A stretch of 64,000 bases of DNA from Escherichia coli. GTDB lineage: Bacteria; Pseudomonadota; Gammaproteobacteria; Enterobacterales; Enterobacteriaceae. Below are positions 10,671-19,862 of this stretch, in pieces; the first letter of the stretch is position 1; every line of letters begins with the position of its first letter. Location: positions 4,588,001 to 4,652,000 of the forward strand of contig NZ_AP027764.1 in assembly GCF_036503815.1 (NCBI RefSeq), given 5' to 3'. Below the pieces are notes generated by a model. It was not told where the DNA came from and did not search any database. It saw only the letters and a program-made list of their open reading frames with translations. The position numbers and the translations under genes are program-made.

Positions 10671-10711
10671 TCACATCACCTGTGACAGGCTTTGTGTGTT
10701 TTGTGGGGTGC

Positions 10712-11827
10712 TTAAACGCCCGGCTCCTTATGCAGTCGACGACATGCAGTGCCATCCTCACGGAACAGATGGCAACGCTCTGGCGGCAGACCGATAGCGA
10801 ATGTGGCACCTTCTTCTACCAACACCACGTCGTTCTGGCGGTACACCAGGTTTTGACGAATGGAAGGGATCTGGATATGGATTTGAGTTTCGTTGCCGAG
10901 CTGCTCGACGACCTGAACTTCACCCTCAAGGATGACGTCAGCGATATCACTCGGCAGTAGATGTTCCGGGCGAATACCCAGCGACATATTGGCTCCAACC
11001 TGGACATCACGGCTTTCAACCGGCAGCCAGACTTGCTGACGATTCGGCATCGGCAGTTCCACCTGCACTTGATCGATTGCGGTGGCGGTCACTTTTACCG
11101 GCAGGAAGTTCATCTTTGGCGAACCGATGAATCCGGCGACAAAGCGGTCTGCCGGATAGTGGTACAGCTCCAGCGGTTTCCCAACCTGCGCCACGCGACC
11201 GGCGTCCAGCACCACGATTTTGTCGGCCAGCGTCATCGCTTCGACCTGATCGTGGGTGACGTAAATCATCGTGCGGCCCAGGCGTTTATGCAGGCGGGAG
11301 ATTTCGATACGCATTTGCACACGCAGTGCGGCATCAAGGTTGGAGAGCGGTTCATCGAGCAAAAATACGCTTGGCTCGGCCACCAGCGTACGGCCAATCG
11401 CCACACGCTGACGCTGACCACCAGAGAGCGCTTTCGGTTTGCGATCCAGCAAATGCGCCAGTTGCAGCACTTCCGCCACCTGGTTGACGCGTTGGTTAAT
11501 CACCTCTTTTTTTGCGCCTGCCAGTTTCAGGCCAAATGACATGTTTTCTGCTACTGACAGGTGGGGATAGAGCGCGTAAGACTGGAACACCATACCAACG
11601 CCGCGTTCTGCTGGCGGTGTGTCATTCATCCGTTTCTCACCGATGAACAGGTCGCCGCTGGTGATCGTCTCAAGCCCGGCAATCATGCGCAGTAAAGTCG
11701 ATTTTCCGCAGCCAGACGGCCCGACAAACACCACGAATTCACCTTCATGGATGTCGAGATTGATATCTTTCGATACCACGACCTCGCCCCAGGCTTTCGT
11801 TACATTTTGCAGCTGTACGCTCGCCAT
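10712..11827 (-). CDS. malK: MalK, ATPase of the maltose ABC importer
   Basis: Cytoplasmic ATPase subunit of MalFGK2 (371 aa, full length). Walker A GPSGCGKST (residues 36-44, Lys42), the signature LSGGQ (about 135-139) and Walker B FLLDEP (Asp158) are intact. The C-terminal regulatory domain (about 240-371) binds MalT to hold it inactive and binds EIIA-Glc for inducer exclusion. First gene of malK-lamB-malM, divergent from malEFG and driven from the shared MalT/CRP control region. Confidence 0.98.
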   Translation of the reverse strand: MASVQLQNVTKAWGEVVVSKDINLDIHEGEFVVFVGPSGCGKSTLLRMIAGLETITSGDLFIGEKRMNDTPPAERGVGMVFQSYALYPHLSVAENMSFGLKLAGAKKEVINQRVNQVAEVLQLAHLLDRKPKALSGGQRQRVAIGRTLVAEPSVFLLDEPLSNLDAALRVQMRIEISRLHKRLGRTMIYVTHDQVEAMTLADKIVVLDAGRVAQVGKPLELYHYPADRFVAGFIGSPKMNFLPVKVTATAIDQVQVELPMPNRQQVWLPVESRDVQVGANMSLGIRPEHLLPSDIADVILEGEVQVVEQLGNETQIHIQIPSIRQNLVYRQNDVVLVEEGATFAIGLPPERCHLFREDGTACRRLHKEPGV

Positions 11828-11910
11828 GCCCTTCTCCCTTTGTTACAACCTGTCATCGACAGCAACATTCATGATGGGCTGACTATGCGTCATCAGAAGA
11901 TGGCTTAAAT

Positions 11911-11956
11911 CCTCCACCCCCTGGCTTTTTTATGGGGGAGGAGGCGGGAGGATGAG
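11911..11956. promoter_or_regulatory. MalT box cluster, malK side
   Basis: MalT consensus is GGGGAKGAGG. The minus strand of 11911-11920 reads GGGGTGGAGG; the plus strand of 11935-11944 reads GGGGAGGAGG (a perfect match), and a further related copy GGAGGATGAG lies at 11947-11956. The mixed orientations and spacing suit cooperative MalT binding at the malK promoter. Confidence 0.8.
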
Positions 11957-12033
11957 AACGCGGCTTCTGTGAACTAAACCGAGACCATGTAAGGAATTTC
12001 GTGAAGTTGCTTGCAAAAATCGTGGCGATTTTA

Positions 12034-12049
12034 TGTGCGCATCTCCACA
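12034..12049. promoter_or_regulatory. CRP site (mal control region, upstream copy)
   Basis: TGTGC-GCATCT-CCACA, three mismatches at most to the TGTGA-N6-TCACA consensus. It lies between the MalT clusters. A weaker candidate TGTGA-N6-CCGAG lies at 11968-11983. Confidence 0.75.
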
Positions 12050-12062
12050 TTACCGCCAATTC

Positions 12063-12078
12063 TGTAACAGAGATCACA
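12063..12078. promoter_or_regulatory. CRP site (mal control region, malE-proximal)
   Basis: TGTAA-CAGAGA-TCACA, one mismatch to consensus, the strongest CRP site in the gap. Confidence 0.85.
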
Positions 12079-12089
12079 CAAAGCAACGG

Positions 12090-12117
12090 AGGGGCGTAGG
12101 GGCAAGGAGGATGGAAA
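12090..12117 (+). promoter_or_regulatory. MalT boxes, malE side
   Basis: G-rich stretch containing two tandem MalT-like motifs (GGGGCGTAGG and GGAGGATGGA cores), about 75-100 bp before the malE start, as expected for the malE-proximal MalT sites 1 and 2. Confidence 0.7.
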
Positions 12118-12191
12118 GAGGTTGCCGTATAAAGAAACTAGAGTCCGTTTAGGTGTTTTCACGAGCACTTCACCAACAAGGACCATAGATT

Positions 12192-13382
12192 ATGAAAATA
12201 AAAACAGGTGCACGCATCCTCGCATTATCCGCATTAACGACGATGATGTTTTCCGCCTCGGCTCTCGCCAAAATCGAAGAAGGTAAACTGGTAATCTGGA
12301 TTAACGGCGACAAAGGCTACAACGGCCTCGCTGAAGTCGGTAAGAAATTCGAGAAAGATACAGGAATTAAAGTCACCGTTGAGCATCCGGATAAACTGGA
12401 AGAGAAATTCCCTCAGGTTGCGGCAACTGGCGATGGCCCTGACATTATCTTCTGGGCGCACGACCGCTTTGGTGGCTATGCTCAATCTGGCCTGTTGGCT
12501 GAAATCACCCCAGACAAAGCGTTCCAGGACAAGCTGTATCCGTTTACCTGGGATGCCGTACGTTACAACGGCAAGCTGATTGCTTACCCAATTTCTGTCG
12601 AAGCGTTATCGCTGATTTATAACAAAGATCTGCTGCCGAACCCGCCAAAAACATGGGAAGAGATCCCAGCGCTGGATAAAGAACTGAAAGCGAAAGGTAA
12701 GAGCGCGCTAATGTTCAACCTGCAAGAACCGTACTTCACCTGGCCGCTGATTGCTGCTGACGGGGGTTATGCGTTCAAGTACGAAAACGGCAAGTACGAC
12801 ATTAAAGACGTGGGCGTGGATAACGCTGGCGCGAAAGCGGGTCTGACCTTCCTGGTTGACCTGATTAAAAACAAACACATGAATGCGGACACCGATTACT
12901 CCATCGCAGAAGCCGCCTTTAATAAAGGCGAAACAGCGATGACCATCAACGGCCCGTGGGCATGGTCCAACATCGACACCAGCAAAGTGAATTATGGTGT
13001 AACGGTACTGCCGACCTTTAAGGGCCAGCCATCCAAACCGTTCGTGGGCGTACTGAGCGCGGGTATTAACGCCGCCAGTCCGAACAAAGAGCTGGCGAAA
13101 GAGTTCCTCGAAAACTATCTGCTGACTGACGAAGGCCTGGAAGCGGTTAATAAAGATAAACCGCTGGGTGCAGTAGCGCTGAAGTCCTATCAGGATGAAC
13201 TTGCGAAAGATCCTCGTATTGCCGCCACCATGGATAACGCTCAGAAAGGTGAAATTATGCCGAACATCCCGCAGATGTCCGCTTTCTGGTATGCCGTGCG
13301 TACTGCCGTGATCAACGCCGCCAGCGGTCGTCAGACTGTGGATGCAGCGCTGAAAGATGCACAGACTCGTATCACCAAGTAA
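12192..13382 (+). CDS. malE: MalE, periplasmic maltose-binding protein
   Basis: High-affinity periplasmic binding protein for maltose and maltodextrins, delivering to MalFGK2 and signalling to the Tar chemoreceptor. 396 aa, with the classic signal peptide MKIKTGARILALSALTTMMF...ALA and mature start KIEEGKLVIWINGDKG. The two-lobed type 1 solute-binding fold is intact to the C-terminal AQTRITK. First gene of malEFG; a REP array follows and explains the much lower expression of malF and malG. Confidence 0.98.
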   Translation: MKIKTGARILALSALTTMMFSASALAKIEEGKLVIWINGDKGYNGLAEVGKKFEKDTGIKVTVEHPDKLEEKFPQVAATGDGPDIIFWAHDRFGGYAQSGLLAEITPDKAFQDKLYPFTWDAVRYNGKLIAYPISVEALSLIYNKDLLPNPPKTWEEIPALDKELKAKGKSALMFNLQEPYFTWPLIAADGGYAFKYENGKYDIKDVGVDNAGAKAGLTFLVDLIKNKHMNADTDYSIAEAAFNKGETAMTINGPWAWSNIDTSKVNYGVTVLPTFKGQPSKPFVGVLSAGINAASPNKELAKEFLENYLLTDEGLEAVNKDKPLGAVALKSYQDELAKDPRIAATMDNAQKGEIMPNIPQMSAFWYAVRTAVINAASGRQTVDAALKDAQTRITK

Positions 13383-13392
13383 TGCAGTGAAA

Positions 13393-13511
<119 letters not shown>

Positions 13512-13535
13512 TGTCCTGGAATGAGGAAGAACCCC

Positions 13536-15080
13536 ATGGATGTCATTAAAAAGAAACATTGGTGGCAAAGCGACGCGCTGAAATGGTCAGTGTTAGGTCT
13601 GCTCGGCCTGCTGGTGGGTTACCTTGTTGTTTTAATGTACGCACAAGGGGAATACCTGTTCGCCATTACCACGCTGATATTGAGTTCAGCGGGGCTGTAT
13701 ATTTTCGCCAATCGTAAAGCCTACGCCTGGCGCTATGTCTATCCGGGAATGGCTGGGATGGGGCTATTCGTCCTTTTCCCTCTGGTCTGCACCATCGCCA
13801 TTGCCTTCACCAACTACAGCAGCACTAACCAGCTGACTTTTGAACGTGCGCAGGAAGTGTTGTTAGATCGCTCCTGGCAAGCAGGCAAAACCTATAACTT
13901 TGGTCTTTACCCGGCGGGCGATGAGTGGCAACTGGCGCTCAGCGACGGCGAAACTGGCAAAAATTACCTCTCCGACGCGTTTAAATTTGGCGGCGAGCAA
14001 AAACTGCAACTAAAAGAAACAGCCGCCCAGCCTGAAGGCGAGCGCGCGAATCTGCGTGTGATTACCCAGAATCGTCAGGCACTGAGTGACATTACTGCCA
14101 TTCTGCCGGATGGTAACAAAGTGATGATGAGCTCCCTGCGCCAGTTTTCTGGCACGCAGCCGCTCTACACACTCGACGGTGACGGCACGCTGACGAATAA
14201 CCAGAGCGGTGTGAAATATCGGCCGAATAACCAAATTGGTTTTTACCAGTCCATTACCGCCGACGGCAACTGGGGCGATGAAAAGTTAAGCCCCGGTTAC
14301 ACCGTGACCACCGGCTGGAAAAACTTTACCCGCGTCTTCACCGACGAAGGCATTCAGAAACCGTTCCTCGCCATTTTCGTCTGGACCGTGGTGTTCTCGC
14401 TAATCACCGTCTTTTTAACAGTGGCGGTCGGCATGGTTCTGGCGTGTCTGGTGCAGTGGGAAGCGTTGCGCGGCAAAGCGGTCTATCGTGTCCTGCTGAT
14501 TCTGCCCTACGCGGTGCCATCGTTTATTTCAATCTTGATTTTCAAAGGGTTGTTTAACCAGAGCTTCGGTGAAATCAACATGATGTTGAGCGCGCTATTT
14601 GGCGTGAAGCCTGCCTGGTTTAGCGATCCGACCACTGCCCGCACGATGCTGATTATCGTCAACACCTGGCTGGGTTATCCGTACATGATGATCCTCTGCA
14701 TGGGCTTGTTGAAAGCGATTCCGGACGATCTGTATGAAGCCTCAGCAATGGATGGCGCAGGTCCATTCCAGAACTTCTTTAAAATTACGCTGCCGCTGCT
14801 GATTAAGCCGCTCACACCGCTAATGATCGCCAGCTTCGCCTTTAACTTTAACAACTTCGTGCTGATTCAACTGTTAACTAACGGCGGCCCGGATCGTCTT
14901 GGCACTACCACGCCAGCCGGTTATACCGACCTGCTCGTTAACTACACCTACCGCATCGCCTTTGAAGGCGGCGGTGGTCAGGACTTCGGTCTGGCGGCGG
15001 CAATTGCCACGCTGATCTTCCTGCTGGTGGGTGCGCTGGCGATCGTCAACCTGAAAGCCACGCGAATGAAGTTTGATTAA
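13536..15080 (+). CDS. malF: MalF, maltose ABC permease subunit
   Basis: Inner-membrane permease subunit of MalFGK2. The ATG at 13536, preceded by GAGGAAG, gives 514 aa (MDVIKKKHWW...), the standard length. Eight transmembrane helices; the large periplasmic P2 domain (about residues 93-275) that contacts MalE lies between helices 3 and 4. The EAA coupling loop (YEASAMDGAGPFQNFFKITLP, about 400-420) that docks MalK is intact. The gene stops 14 bp before malG. Confidence 0.97.
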   Translation: MDVIKKKHWWQSDALKWSVLGLLGLLVGYLVVLMYAQGEYLFAITTLILSSAGLYIFANRKAYAWRYVYPGMAGMGLFVLFPLVCTIAIAFTNYSSTNQLTFERAQEVLLDRSWQAGKTYNFGLYPAGDEWQLALSDGETGKNYLSDAFKFGGEQKLQLKETAAQPEGERANLRVITQNRQALSDITAILPDGNKVMMSSLRQFSGTQPLYTLDGDGTLTNNQSGVKYRPNNQIGFYQSITADGNWGDEKLSPGYTVTTGWKNFTRVFTDEGIQKPFLAIFVWTVVFSLITVFLTVAVGMVLACLVQWEALRGKAVYRVLLILPYAVPSFISILIFKGLFNQSFGEINMMLSALFGVKPAWFSDPTTARTMLIIVNTWLGYPYMMILCMGLLKAIPDDLYEASAMDGAGPFQNFFKITLPLLIKPLTPLMIASFAFNFNNFVLIQLLTNGGPDRLGTTTPAGYTDLLVNYTYRIAFEGGGGQDFGLAAAIATLIFLLVGALAIVNLKATRMKFD

Positions 15081-15094
15081 GGGAGATAACAAAA

Positions 15095-15985
15095 ATGGCA
15101 ATGGTCCAACCGAAATCGCAAAAAGCACGTTTGTTTATTACTCATCTGCTACTGCTACTTTTTATCGCGGCGATTATGTTCCCGCTGCTGATGGTCGTCG
15201 CTATCTCTCTGCGTCAGGGGAACTTCGCGACTGGTAGCCTGATCCCGGAACAAATCTCCTGGGATCACTGGAAACTGGCGTTAGGTTTTAGCGTTGAACA
15301 GGCTGATGGGCGCATTACGCCACCGCCGTTCCCGGTACTGCTGTGGCTGTGGAACTCAGTAAAGGTCGCCGGAATTTCCGCGATTGGCATTGTTGCGCTA
15401 TCCACCACCTGCGCCTACGCTTTCGCCCGTATGCGCTTTCCTGGTAAAGCGACACTGCTGAAAGGCATGCTGATTTTCCAGATGTTCCCGGCGGTGCTTT
15501 CACTGGTAGCGTTGTATGCGTTATTTGATCGTTTGGGTGAGTACATTCCATTCATCGGCCTGAATACTCACGGCGGCGTAATCTTCGCGTACCTGGGGGG
15601 GATTGCGCTGCATGTCTGGACCATCAAAGGCTATTTCGAAACCATCGACAGTTCGCTGGAAGAAGCGGCGGCGCTGGATGGTGCAACACCGTGGCAGGCC
15701 TTCCGCCTTGTCCTGTTGCCGCTGTCAGTGCCGATTCTGGCGGTGGTGTTCATCCTGTCGTTTATCGCTGCCATTACTGAAGTTCCGGTCGCGTCGTTGT
15801 TACTGCGTGACGTAAACAGCTACACCCTGGCCGTGGGAATGCAGCAATACCTCAACCCGCAAAACTACCTGTGGGGTGACTTTGCCGCCGCTGCCGTGAT
15901 GTCTGCATTACCGATCACCATCGTCTTCTTGCTGGCTCAACGCTGGCTGGTCAACGGACTGACGGCAGGTGGTGTGAAAGGTTAA
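15095..15985 (+). CDS. malG: MalG, maltose ABC permease subunit
   Basis: Second permease subunit (296 aa, full length) with six transmembrane helices and the EAA loop LEEAAALDGATPWQAFRLVLLP (about residues 189-210). The C-terminal GGVKG inserts into the MalK dimer. Preceded by GGGAG at a standard distance, 14 bp after malF. Last gene of malEFG; in K-12 it is followed by xylE, which is absent here. Confidence 0.97.
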   Translation: MAMVQPKSQKARLFITHLLLLLFIAAIMFPLLMVVAISLRQGNFATGSLIPEQISWDHWKLALGFSVEQADGRITPPPFPVLLWLWNSVKVAGISAIGIVALSTTCAYAFARMRFPGKATLLKGMLIFQMFPAVLSLVALYALFDRLGEYIPFIGLNTHGGVIFAYLGGIALHVWTIKGYFETIDSSLEEAAALDGATPWQAFRLVLLPLSVPILAVVFILSFIAAITEVPVASLLLRDVNSYTLAVGMQQYLNPQNYLWGDFAAAAVMSALPITIVFLLAQRWLVNGLTAGGVKG

Positions 15986-16080
15986 AGATGTTGTTCTGCC
16001 AATGTTATGCCGCTACACCCTCAACTTACGTTATCCCAACTTGTGACTGTTATTCGGCGCTCTATGGAGCGCCTTTTTTT
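15986..16080 (+). ncRNA. malH: Probable MalH small RNA (malG 3' UTR)
   Basis: An Hfq-dependent RNA called MalH, released from the malEFG 3' end, has been reported in E. coli and tunes porin expression. The malG 3' UTR here has the right form: about 70 nt of unstructured sequence ending in a strong intrinsic terminator with a T7 tail (16056-16080), the usual Hfq-docking end. Exact 5' processing site not determinable from sequence; identity from genomic position and memory. Confidence 0.5.
16056..16080 (+). terminator. Terminator of malEFG
   Basis: Seven-base stem GGCGCTC / GAGCGCC with a TATG loop, followed by seven T residues. The last T's of the tail are also part of the psiE stop codon on the other strand. 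Confidence 0.93.
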
Positions 16081-16489
16081 ACTCCCGCTTCAGCCGTTTC
16101 GAATTACACAGCCATAAGGTGATCACCAGTAGCAGGATCGCTGCCGAGTAGATCAACACATCCAGTGGTGATTTATGATCGACGATGATCAAGCGCACAA
16201 TGGCGGTGATCCCGATATAGACAAAGTAACGCAAGGGAAAGTGAAAACCGGACTGAAAGTACTTCACAATCAACGCGATAAATTCGAAATAGAGAAAGTA
16301 AACCACCAGCCCTTCCACCAGCTCATATTTGCTGGCTTGTTCTGGCGCGAACAGCACATCAGCCAGATGCACCGTTTCTTTGCCGAGGAAGACAACCAAA
16401 ATCAGGCCGAGGCACAACAGGCCAAGATTGAGTACGGTCTGCAAAATGGTGGAGATAAACTCCACGCGCGGACGAGAGAGTGACGTCAT
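16079..16489 (-). CDS. psiE: PsiE, phosphate-starvation-inducible membrane protein
   Basis: Small inner-membrane protein induced by phosphate starvation; molecular function unknown. The ATG at 16489 gives 136 aa, the K-12 length, starting MTSLSRPRVEF; upstream in-frame codons up to 16618 have no family support. About four transmembrane segments are visible (around residues 15-38, 55-78, 83-102 and 108-127). Its stop abuts the malEFG terminator because xylE is not present between malG and psiE. Confidence 0.95.
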   Translation of the reverse strand: MTSLSRPRVEFISTILQTVLNLGLLCLGLILVVFLGKETVHLADVLFAPEQASKYELVEGLVVYFLYFEFIALIVKYFQSGFHFPLRYFVYIGITAIVRLIIVDHKSPLDVLIYSAAILLLVITLWLCNSKRLKRE

Positions 16490-16703
16490 AGCAGTACCTC
16501 CATCACAGTGGCGAACTTCCTGTATAACGCAAAAATGTGACGGAGATCTATATTTTTTGTGTATGTTTTGTTCAACCTGGATTAAGTGGGCATCTCCCAT
16601 CAACATCGTATCTGGCAAAACACACAGCCCAAAAAATCACCCATTCAGGTGATTCCCAGCCACCAGCAATGCGCGAAAAATCGACAATGTTCCTCTGGAA
16701 CAA

Positions 16704-16982
16704 ATGAAACGTAACCTGATAAAGGTGGTAAAAATGAAGCCTTATTTTGCTGCTTTGATGTTATCAGTCTCTGTCCTTCCTGCTTATGCTGGTCCGCTCG
16801 GTACTGCTGATAAAGCCGACTTACCGCAAAGCAATGTCTCCAGCCCAATGATGGCCCAGTCGCTCAGGCAACCAGACCTGCAACCAATATCGACGGACAG
16901 GAAAACAGAATGTTTTCGCCTTTACACACCAGATCGCAAACCGGGGGTGAACTGCGTTCCTGATGGCTCGACAGGCCATTAA
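16704..16982 (+). CDS. yjbT: YjbT, small exported protein
   Basis: A 92-aa protein of unknown function matching K-12 YjbT. Either the first Met or the internal Met11 (MKPYFAALMLSVSVLPAYAG, preceded by a ribosome-binding-like GGTGG) could start translation; the second gives a cleaner signal peptide, cleaved after PAYA. The mature part has two Cys residues (ECFRL and NCVPD), suited to a periplasmic disulfide. A terminator follows at 16989. Confidence 0.85.
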   Translation: MKRNLIKVVKMKPYFAALMLSVSVLPAYAGPLGTADKADLPQSNVSSPMMAQSLRQPDLQPISTDRKTECFRLYTPDRKPGVNCVPDGSTGH

Positions 16983-16988
16983 GAATGA

Positions 16989-17022
16989 AGGTGCCAGTGA
17001 GTGCGAAAACTGGCACCTTTCC
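16989..17022. terminator. Terminator between yjbT and yjbH
   Basis: Perfect ten-base stem AGGTGCCAGT / ACTGGCACCT around a ten-base loop, followed on the plus strand by TTCCTCT. It can fold on both strands and probably ends both converging transcripts. Confidence 0.8.
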
Positions 17023-17028
17023 TCTGAC

Positions 17029-19125
17029 TTAGCGGAAATTGACGCTTCGGTCGCTGGTCATGTCATACAACTGGAACTTACGCCCAAGTTGCTGACCACC
17101 GTCACGCGTCAGCGGCGTCCAGCCAATTGCCGCTCGGCTACGAGTCGGGCCAGACGAGAAGAGATCCAACGGTACAGAGATATACACGCCTTTGGTGAAG
17201 TCCCCTTCGCCGTACTCCTCTTTCGAAACATTCGTGATCGTGGCATACCCACCCACTACCACGCCGCTGTCAAAGCGTTTGGCGATTTCCAGCGTGCCGC
17301 CTTTATCCCCTGCCAGATATTGCCCGACGCTGGCTTTCACTAACACATCCTGAGCGAAAGATGGCGTCCAGTAGGCGGTCAAATGACCAGTTTTCACGCT
17401 GTAATCGGTGAATTTCATCATATCTTTCGCGCTACGCCAGTCGCGCTGTTTAACGTAGTTAGCATCCAGACCAAACGCCCAGTTGCTATCCAGCGGGCGA
17501 TACAATACTTCTGCCCCCGCGCCGCCAAACATGGTTTCGAGATAACCACCGTAGACCTGACCGTAGAAGCCGTTGCCCAGATGCTGGAAATAGTTGGCTT
17601 GCAGGTTATTCACATAGACATCATTCTGCACATACTCACGCACATGGGTACGAACGCGCGGTAAGTGCGAGTCCTGCGGTGGATTGGTGTAATTAAACTT
17701 GTCGTAATTGTTCGCCAGGTTAGCAAACAGGCTACCGGTGGTCAGCAGATGGTCCGTCAGCCACAAATCCGCCGTTCCCATCACGCCCAACTGGTACATG
17801 TAAAAGTTTTCCGGGCCCCCGACCGACTGGTTCAGCACCGGATCGATATGGAAATCAAAGCGCGATTTGTCGATATACCAGCCCTGCTCGGTGGACGCAG
17901 GAACTACCGGCTCGACGCGTTTTTGCGCCAGCGTCGTTTCGTGGCCCAACGGCTCTGCGGCGAGATGATTTTTCAGGCTGGCGACATCGGTTTCCGTCGT
18001 CACCTGCGGCATGTTAAGGCGATTTTCTGTAACGCGGATCGTCTTGATCCCCTCCGGCAGATCGTTCATCACGATCCGATTAGCACGGATGATCCCTTCA
18101 CGCGAATCACGATATTTCACCTGCTCACCGGTGACGTACAGCGTATCGCCTTTCGTCTGGATCTGCGGATCGGCCAGTCCGGCGTTGTATTTCAACAGCG
18201 TTAACTGATTCGCCACCACCGAATGCTGCAAAATGGCATCCTGCGGCTGCGGTTGATATTGCGGGCGGGCGTTATCGTTGTAGGACGGGCGTAGATCGTT
18301 AAAGTTGGTACGCAGCGTGACGCCAAACATAAAGGTGTTACCGCGTTCATAGCTAAGGTTAACGTCGGCCCAATCGGTAACGCGATAAATCGCCCCGACG
18401 TTAAACTTACTTTTTTGCTCCAGCTTCCCGGCAAAATCCTGCTGATAATTATTGCCTTCATACTCCAGTTTCAGACGCAGCGGCTGCCAGGGCGTCTGGT
18501 ATTCCACGCCGCCAAACAGTGAGGCCGGACCGTGGAACATCTGGCTGCCGTCGATAGATCCCGCTTGTTTGTAGCTGTTATCGCGATAGCAATATTTGTC
18601 ACTGGCTGAACAGAGCGGATTTTTCACGTTACCGCTGGTGCCCAGATATCCCCAGCCCAGGCCGAGCGTAAAATCGAATGGCCCCCAGGCTTTGCTGGCG
18701 ACAAGATATTCCGCATCGAACAGCCCCGTACCGCCGATATCCCGCGCACCAACCGCTATCTGCGGCAGCCAGTAACTCTCTTCCCATAAACGCAGTTTGA
18801 GATCGAAGGCTTTATCTTTATACGTTTGATCACCAGAGAACGCTTCTACGCTGCTGTACTGCCGAGTGCGCACGTCGGTATAACGCAGCGTTGTTTCCAA
18901 CCACGGGAAGAGTTGCACTGAAGCTGAGTAATAACGGTACTGATCGTTATCGCGATAGTTCAGACTCAACTCCCCTTCCCACGCCATGCGCGCGGTAGGT
19001 GTTTGTAATAATCCTACACCACCGAAATCCGATTGCGACGGACCAATGGGCGCAGGATATGTTTCGCCGTAGCAAGCCGTGCAAATGCCCAGCGCCAGTA
19101 AACTAAGCAGATGTCTTTTTTTCAT
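17029..19125 (-). CDS. yjbH: YjbH, outer-membrane exopolysaccharide-related lipoprotein/porin family
   Basis: Last gene of yjbEFGH, an operon linked to production of an extracellular polysaccharide and activated by the Rcs phosphorelay. 698 aa with an N-terminal export signal (MKKRHLLSLLALGICTACYG); the C inside LGICTAC could act as a lipobox. The rest is rich in alternating beta-strands and Tyr/Gly motifs (LSLNYRDNDQYRYYSA, GGYATITNVS) and ends in ...RSVNFR, which suggests a beta-barrel export channel of the WbfB/GfcD type. The ATG overlaps the yjbG stop (TAATG), indicating translational coupling. Confidence 0.93.
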   Translation of the reverse strand: MKKRHLLSLLALGICTACYGETYPAPIGPSQSDFGGVGLLQTPTARMAWEGELSLNYRDNDQYRYYSASVQLFPWLETTLRYTDVRTRQYSSVEAFSGDQTYKDKAFDLKLRLWEESYWLPQIAVGARDIGGTGLFDAEYLVASKAWGPFDFTLGLGWGYLGTSGNVKNPLCSASDKYCYRDNSYKQAGSIDGSQMFHGPASLFGGVEYQTPWQPLRLKLEYEGNNYQQDFAGKLEQKSKFNVGAIYRVTDWADVNLSYERGNTFMFGVTLRTNFNDLRPSYNDNARPQYQPQPQDAILQHSVVANQLTLLKYNAGLADPQIQTKGDTLYVTGEQVKYRDSREGIIRANRIVMNDLPEGIKTIRVTENRLNMPQVTTETDVASLKNHLAAEPLGHETTLAQKRVEPVVPASTEQGWYIDKSRFDFHIDPVLNQSVGGPENFYMYQLGVMGTADLWLTDHLLTTGSLFANLANNYDKFNYTNPPQDSHLPRVRTHVREYVQNDVYVNNLQANYFQHLGNGFYGQVYGGYLETMFGGAGAEVLYRPLDSNWAFGLDANYVKQRDWRSAKDMMKFTDYSVKTGHLTAYWTPSFAQDVLVKASVGQYLAGDKGGTLEIAKRFDSGVVVGGYATITNVSKEEYGEGDFTKGVYISVPLDLFSSGPTRSRAAIGWTPLTRDGGQQLGRKFQLYDMTSDRSVNFR

Positions 19126-19862
19126 TATTGCGGTATCCGCTGCGTCAGAGTCTGAAGAATGTCAGCGTTAAGGGCATCAGGCGTCTCACTCCAGACGGAG
19201 TCCGCGAGGCCAACATAAATAATGCTGCCGGGCATCGGCTCTACGTGACGCTTGTTCCAGTAAGCCACCGGTGCTTTTTGCGTGCGTCCATCCGGATAAA
19301 CGACCCACGCGTAGCTGCGATCCGCGCCGCTAAGCAGACTTTGCCCGGAGAGATAGCTCGCCACGTCGCGACCGGGAGTGAATGGCTGATTGCCAGGACG
19401 GCTGATAAGCCCGAATAACGTGACCGTGGACGGTGGTGGTCCGACCCACAGCGTGTAGTTGCCCTGCAACGGCGGGTTACCGCGTTCGGCAACGCGCACG
19501 ATATCAGGATCAAGATTGATTTTTTGTCTGCCCGTCACCTTCAACGCCTGAATTTGCTGGCGTAAGGCGTTAATGGCGGCGGCATCGTCGGTGCTGGATT
19601 CTGAGGCCAGTTCTGCCAGCCTTGTCAGCAACGCCTGCTGCTGCCGTAATGCCGCCGCCGTTGCCAGCTCTTCGCTAATCACCGCTCCGGGCCACCAACT
19701 GTTTGCGAGCCGCGGTTGACCTACCAGATCAATTAAATGCTCTGCGCCTGTCAGCGTTTTGGCCTCATTGCTGCCATTACTGAACACTTTGACGGTGCCT
19801 GCCGCAAAGACCGATGACGCTCCCACGCTCATAATCAACGCAGCAATAGTTTGTTTAATCAT
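19125..19862 (-). CDS. yjbG: YjbG, periplasmic exopolysaccharide-related protein
   Basis: Third gene of yjbEFGH, related to GfcC of the group 4 capsule operon. The ATG at 19862 gives 245 aa, the K-12 length, with signal peptide MIKQTIAALIMSVGASSVFA; a longer reading to 19958 lies inside yjbF and is rejected. It overlaps the end of yjbF by 4 bp and the start of yjbH by 1 bp. Two beta-grasp-like segments typical of the family are suggested by VTLFGLISRPGNQPF and DRSYAWVVYPDGR. Confidence 0.93.
   Translation of the reverse strand: MIKQTIAALIMSVGASSVFAAGTVKVFSNGSNEAKTLTGAEHLIDLVGQPRLANSWWPGAVISEELATAAALRQQQALLTRLAELASESSTDDAAAINALRQQIQALKVTGRQKINLDPDIVRVAERGNPPLQGNYTLWVGPPPSTVTLFGLISRPGNQPFTPGRDVASYLSGQSLLSGADRSYAWVVYPDGRTQKAPVAYWNKRHVEPMPGSIIYVGLADSVWSETPDALNADILQTLTQRIPQ

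Larger units (their letters stand above)
11828..12191. promoter_or_regulatory. Divergent malK / malE control region
   Basis: This 364-bp gap carries the opposed promoters of malK-lamB-malM and malEFG. MalT-box-like G-rich hexamer/decamer motifs sit at both ends with CRP sites between, the layout of the cooperative MalT-CRP nucleoprotein structure known in E. coli. The malE start has AAGGA about 9 bp upstream. No coding potential is visible inside. Confidence 0.93.
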
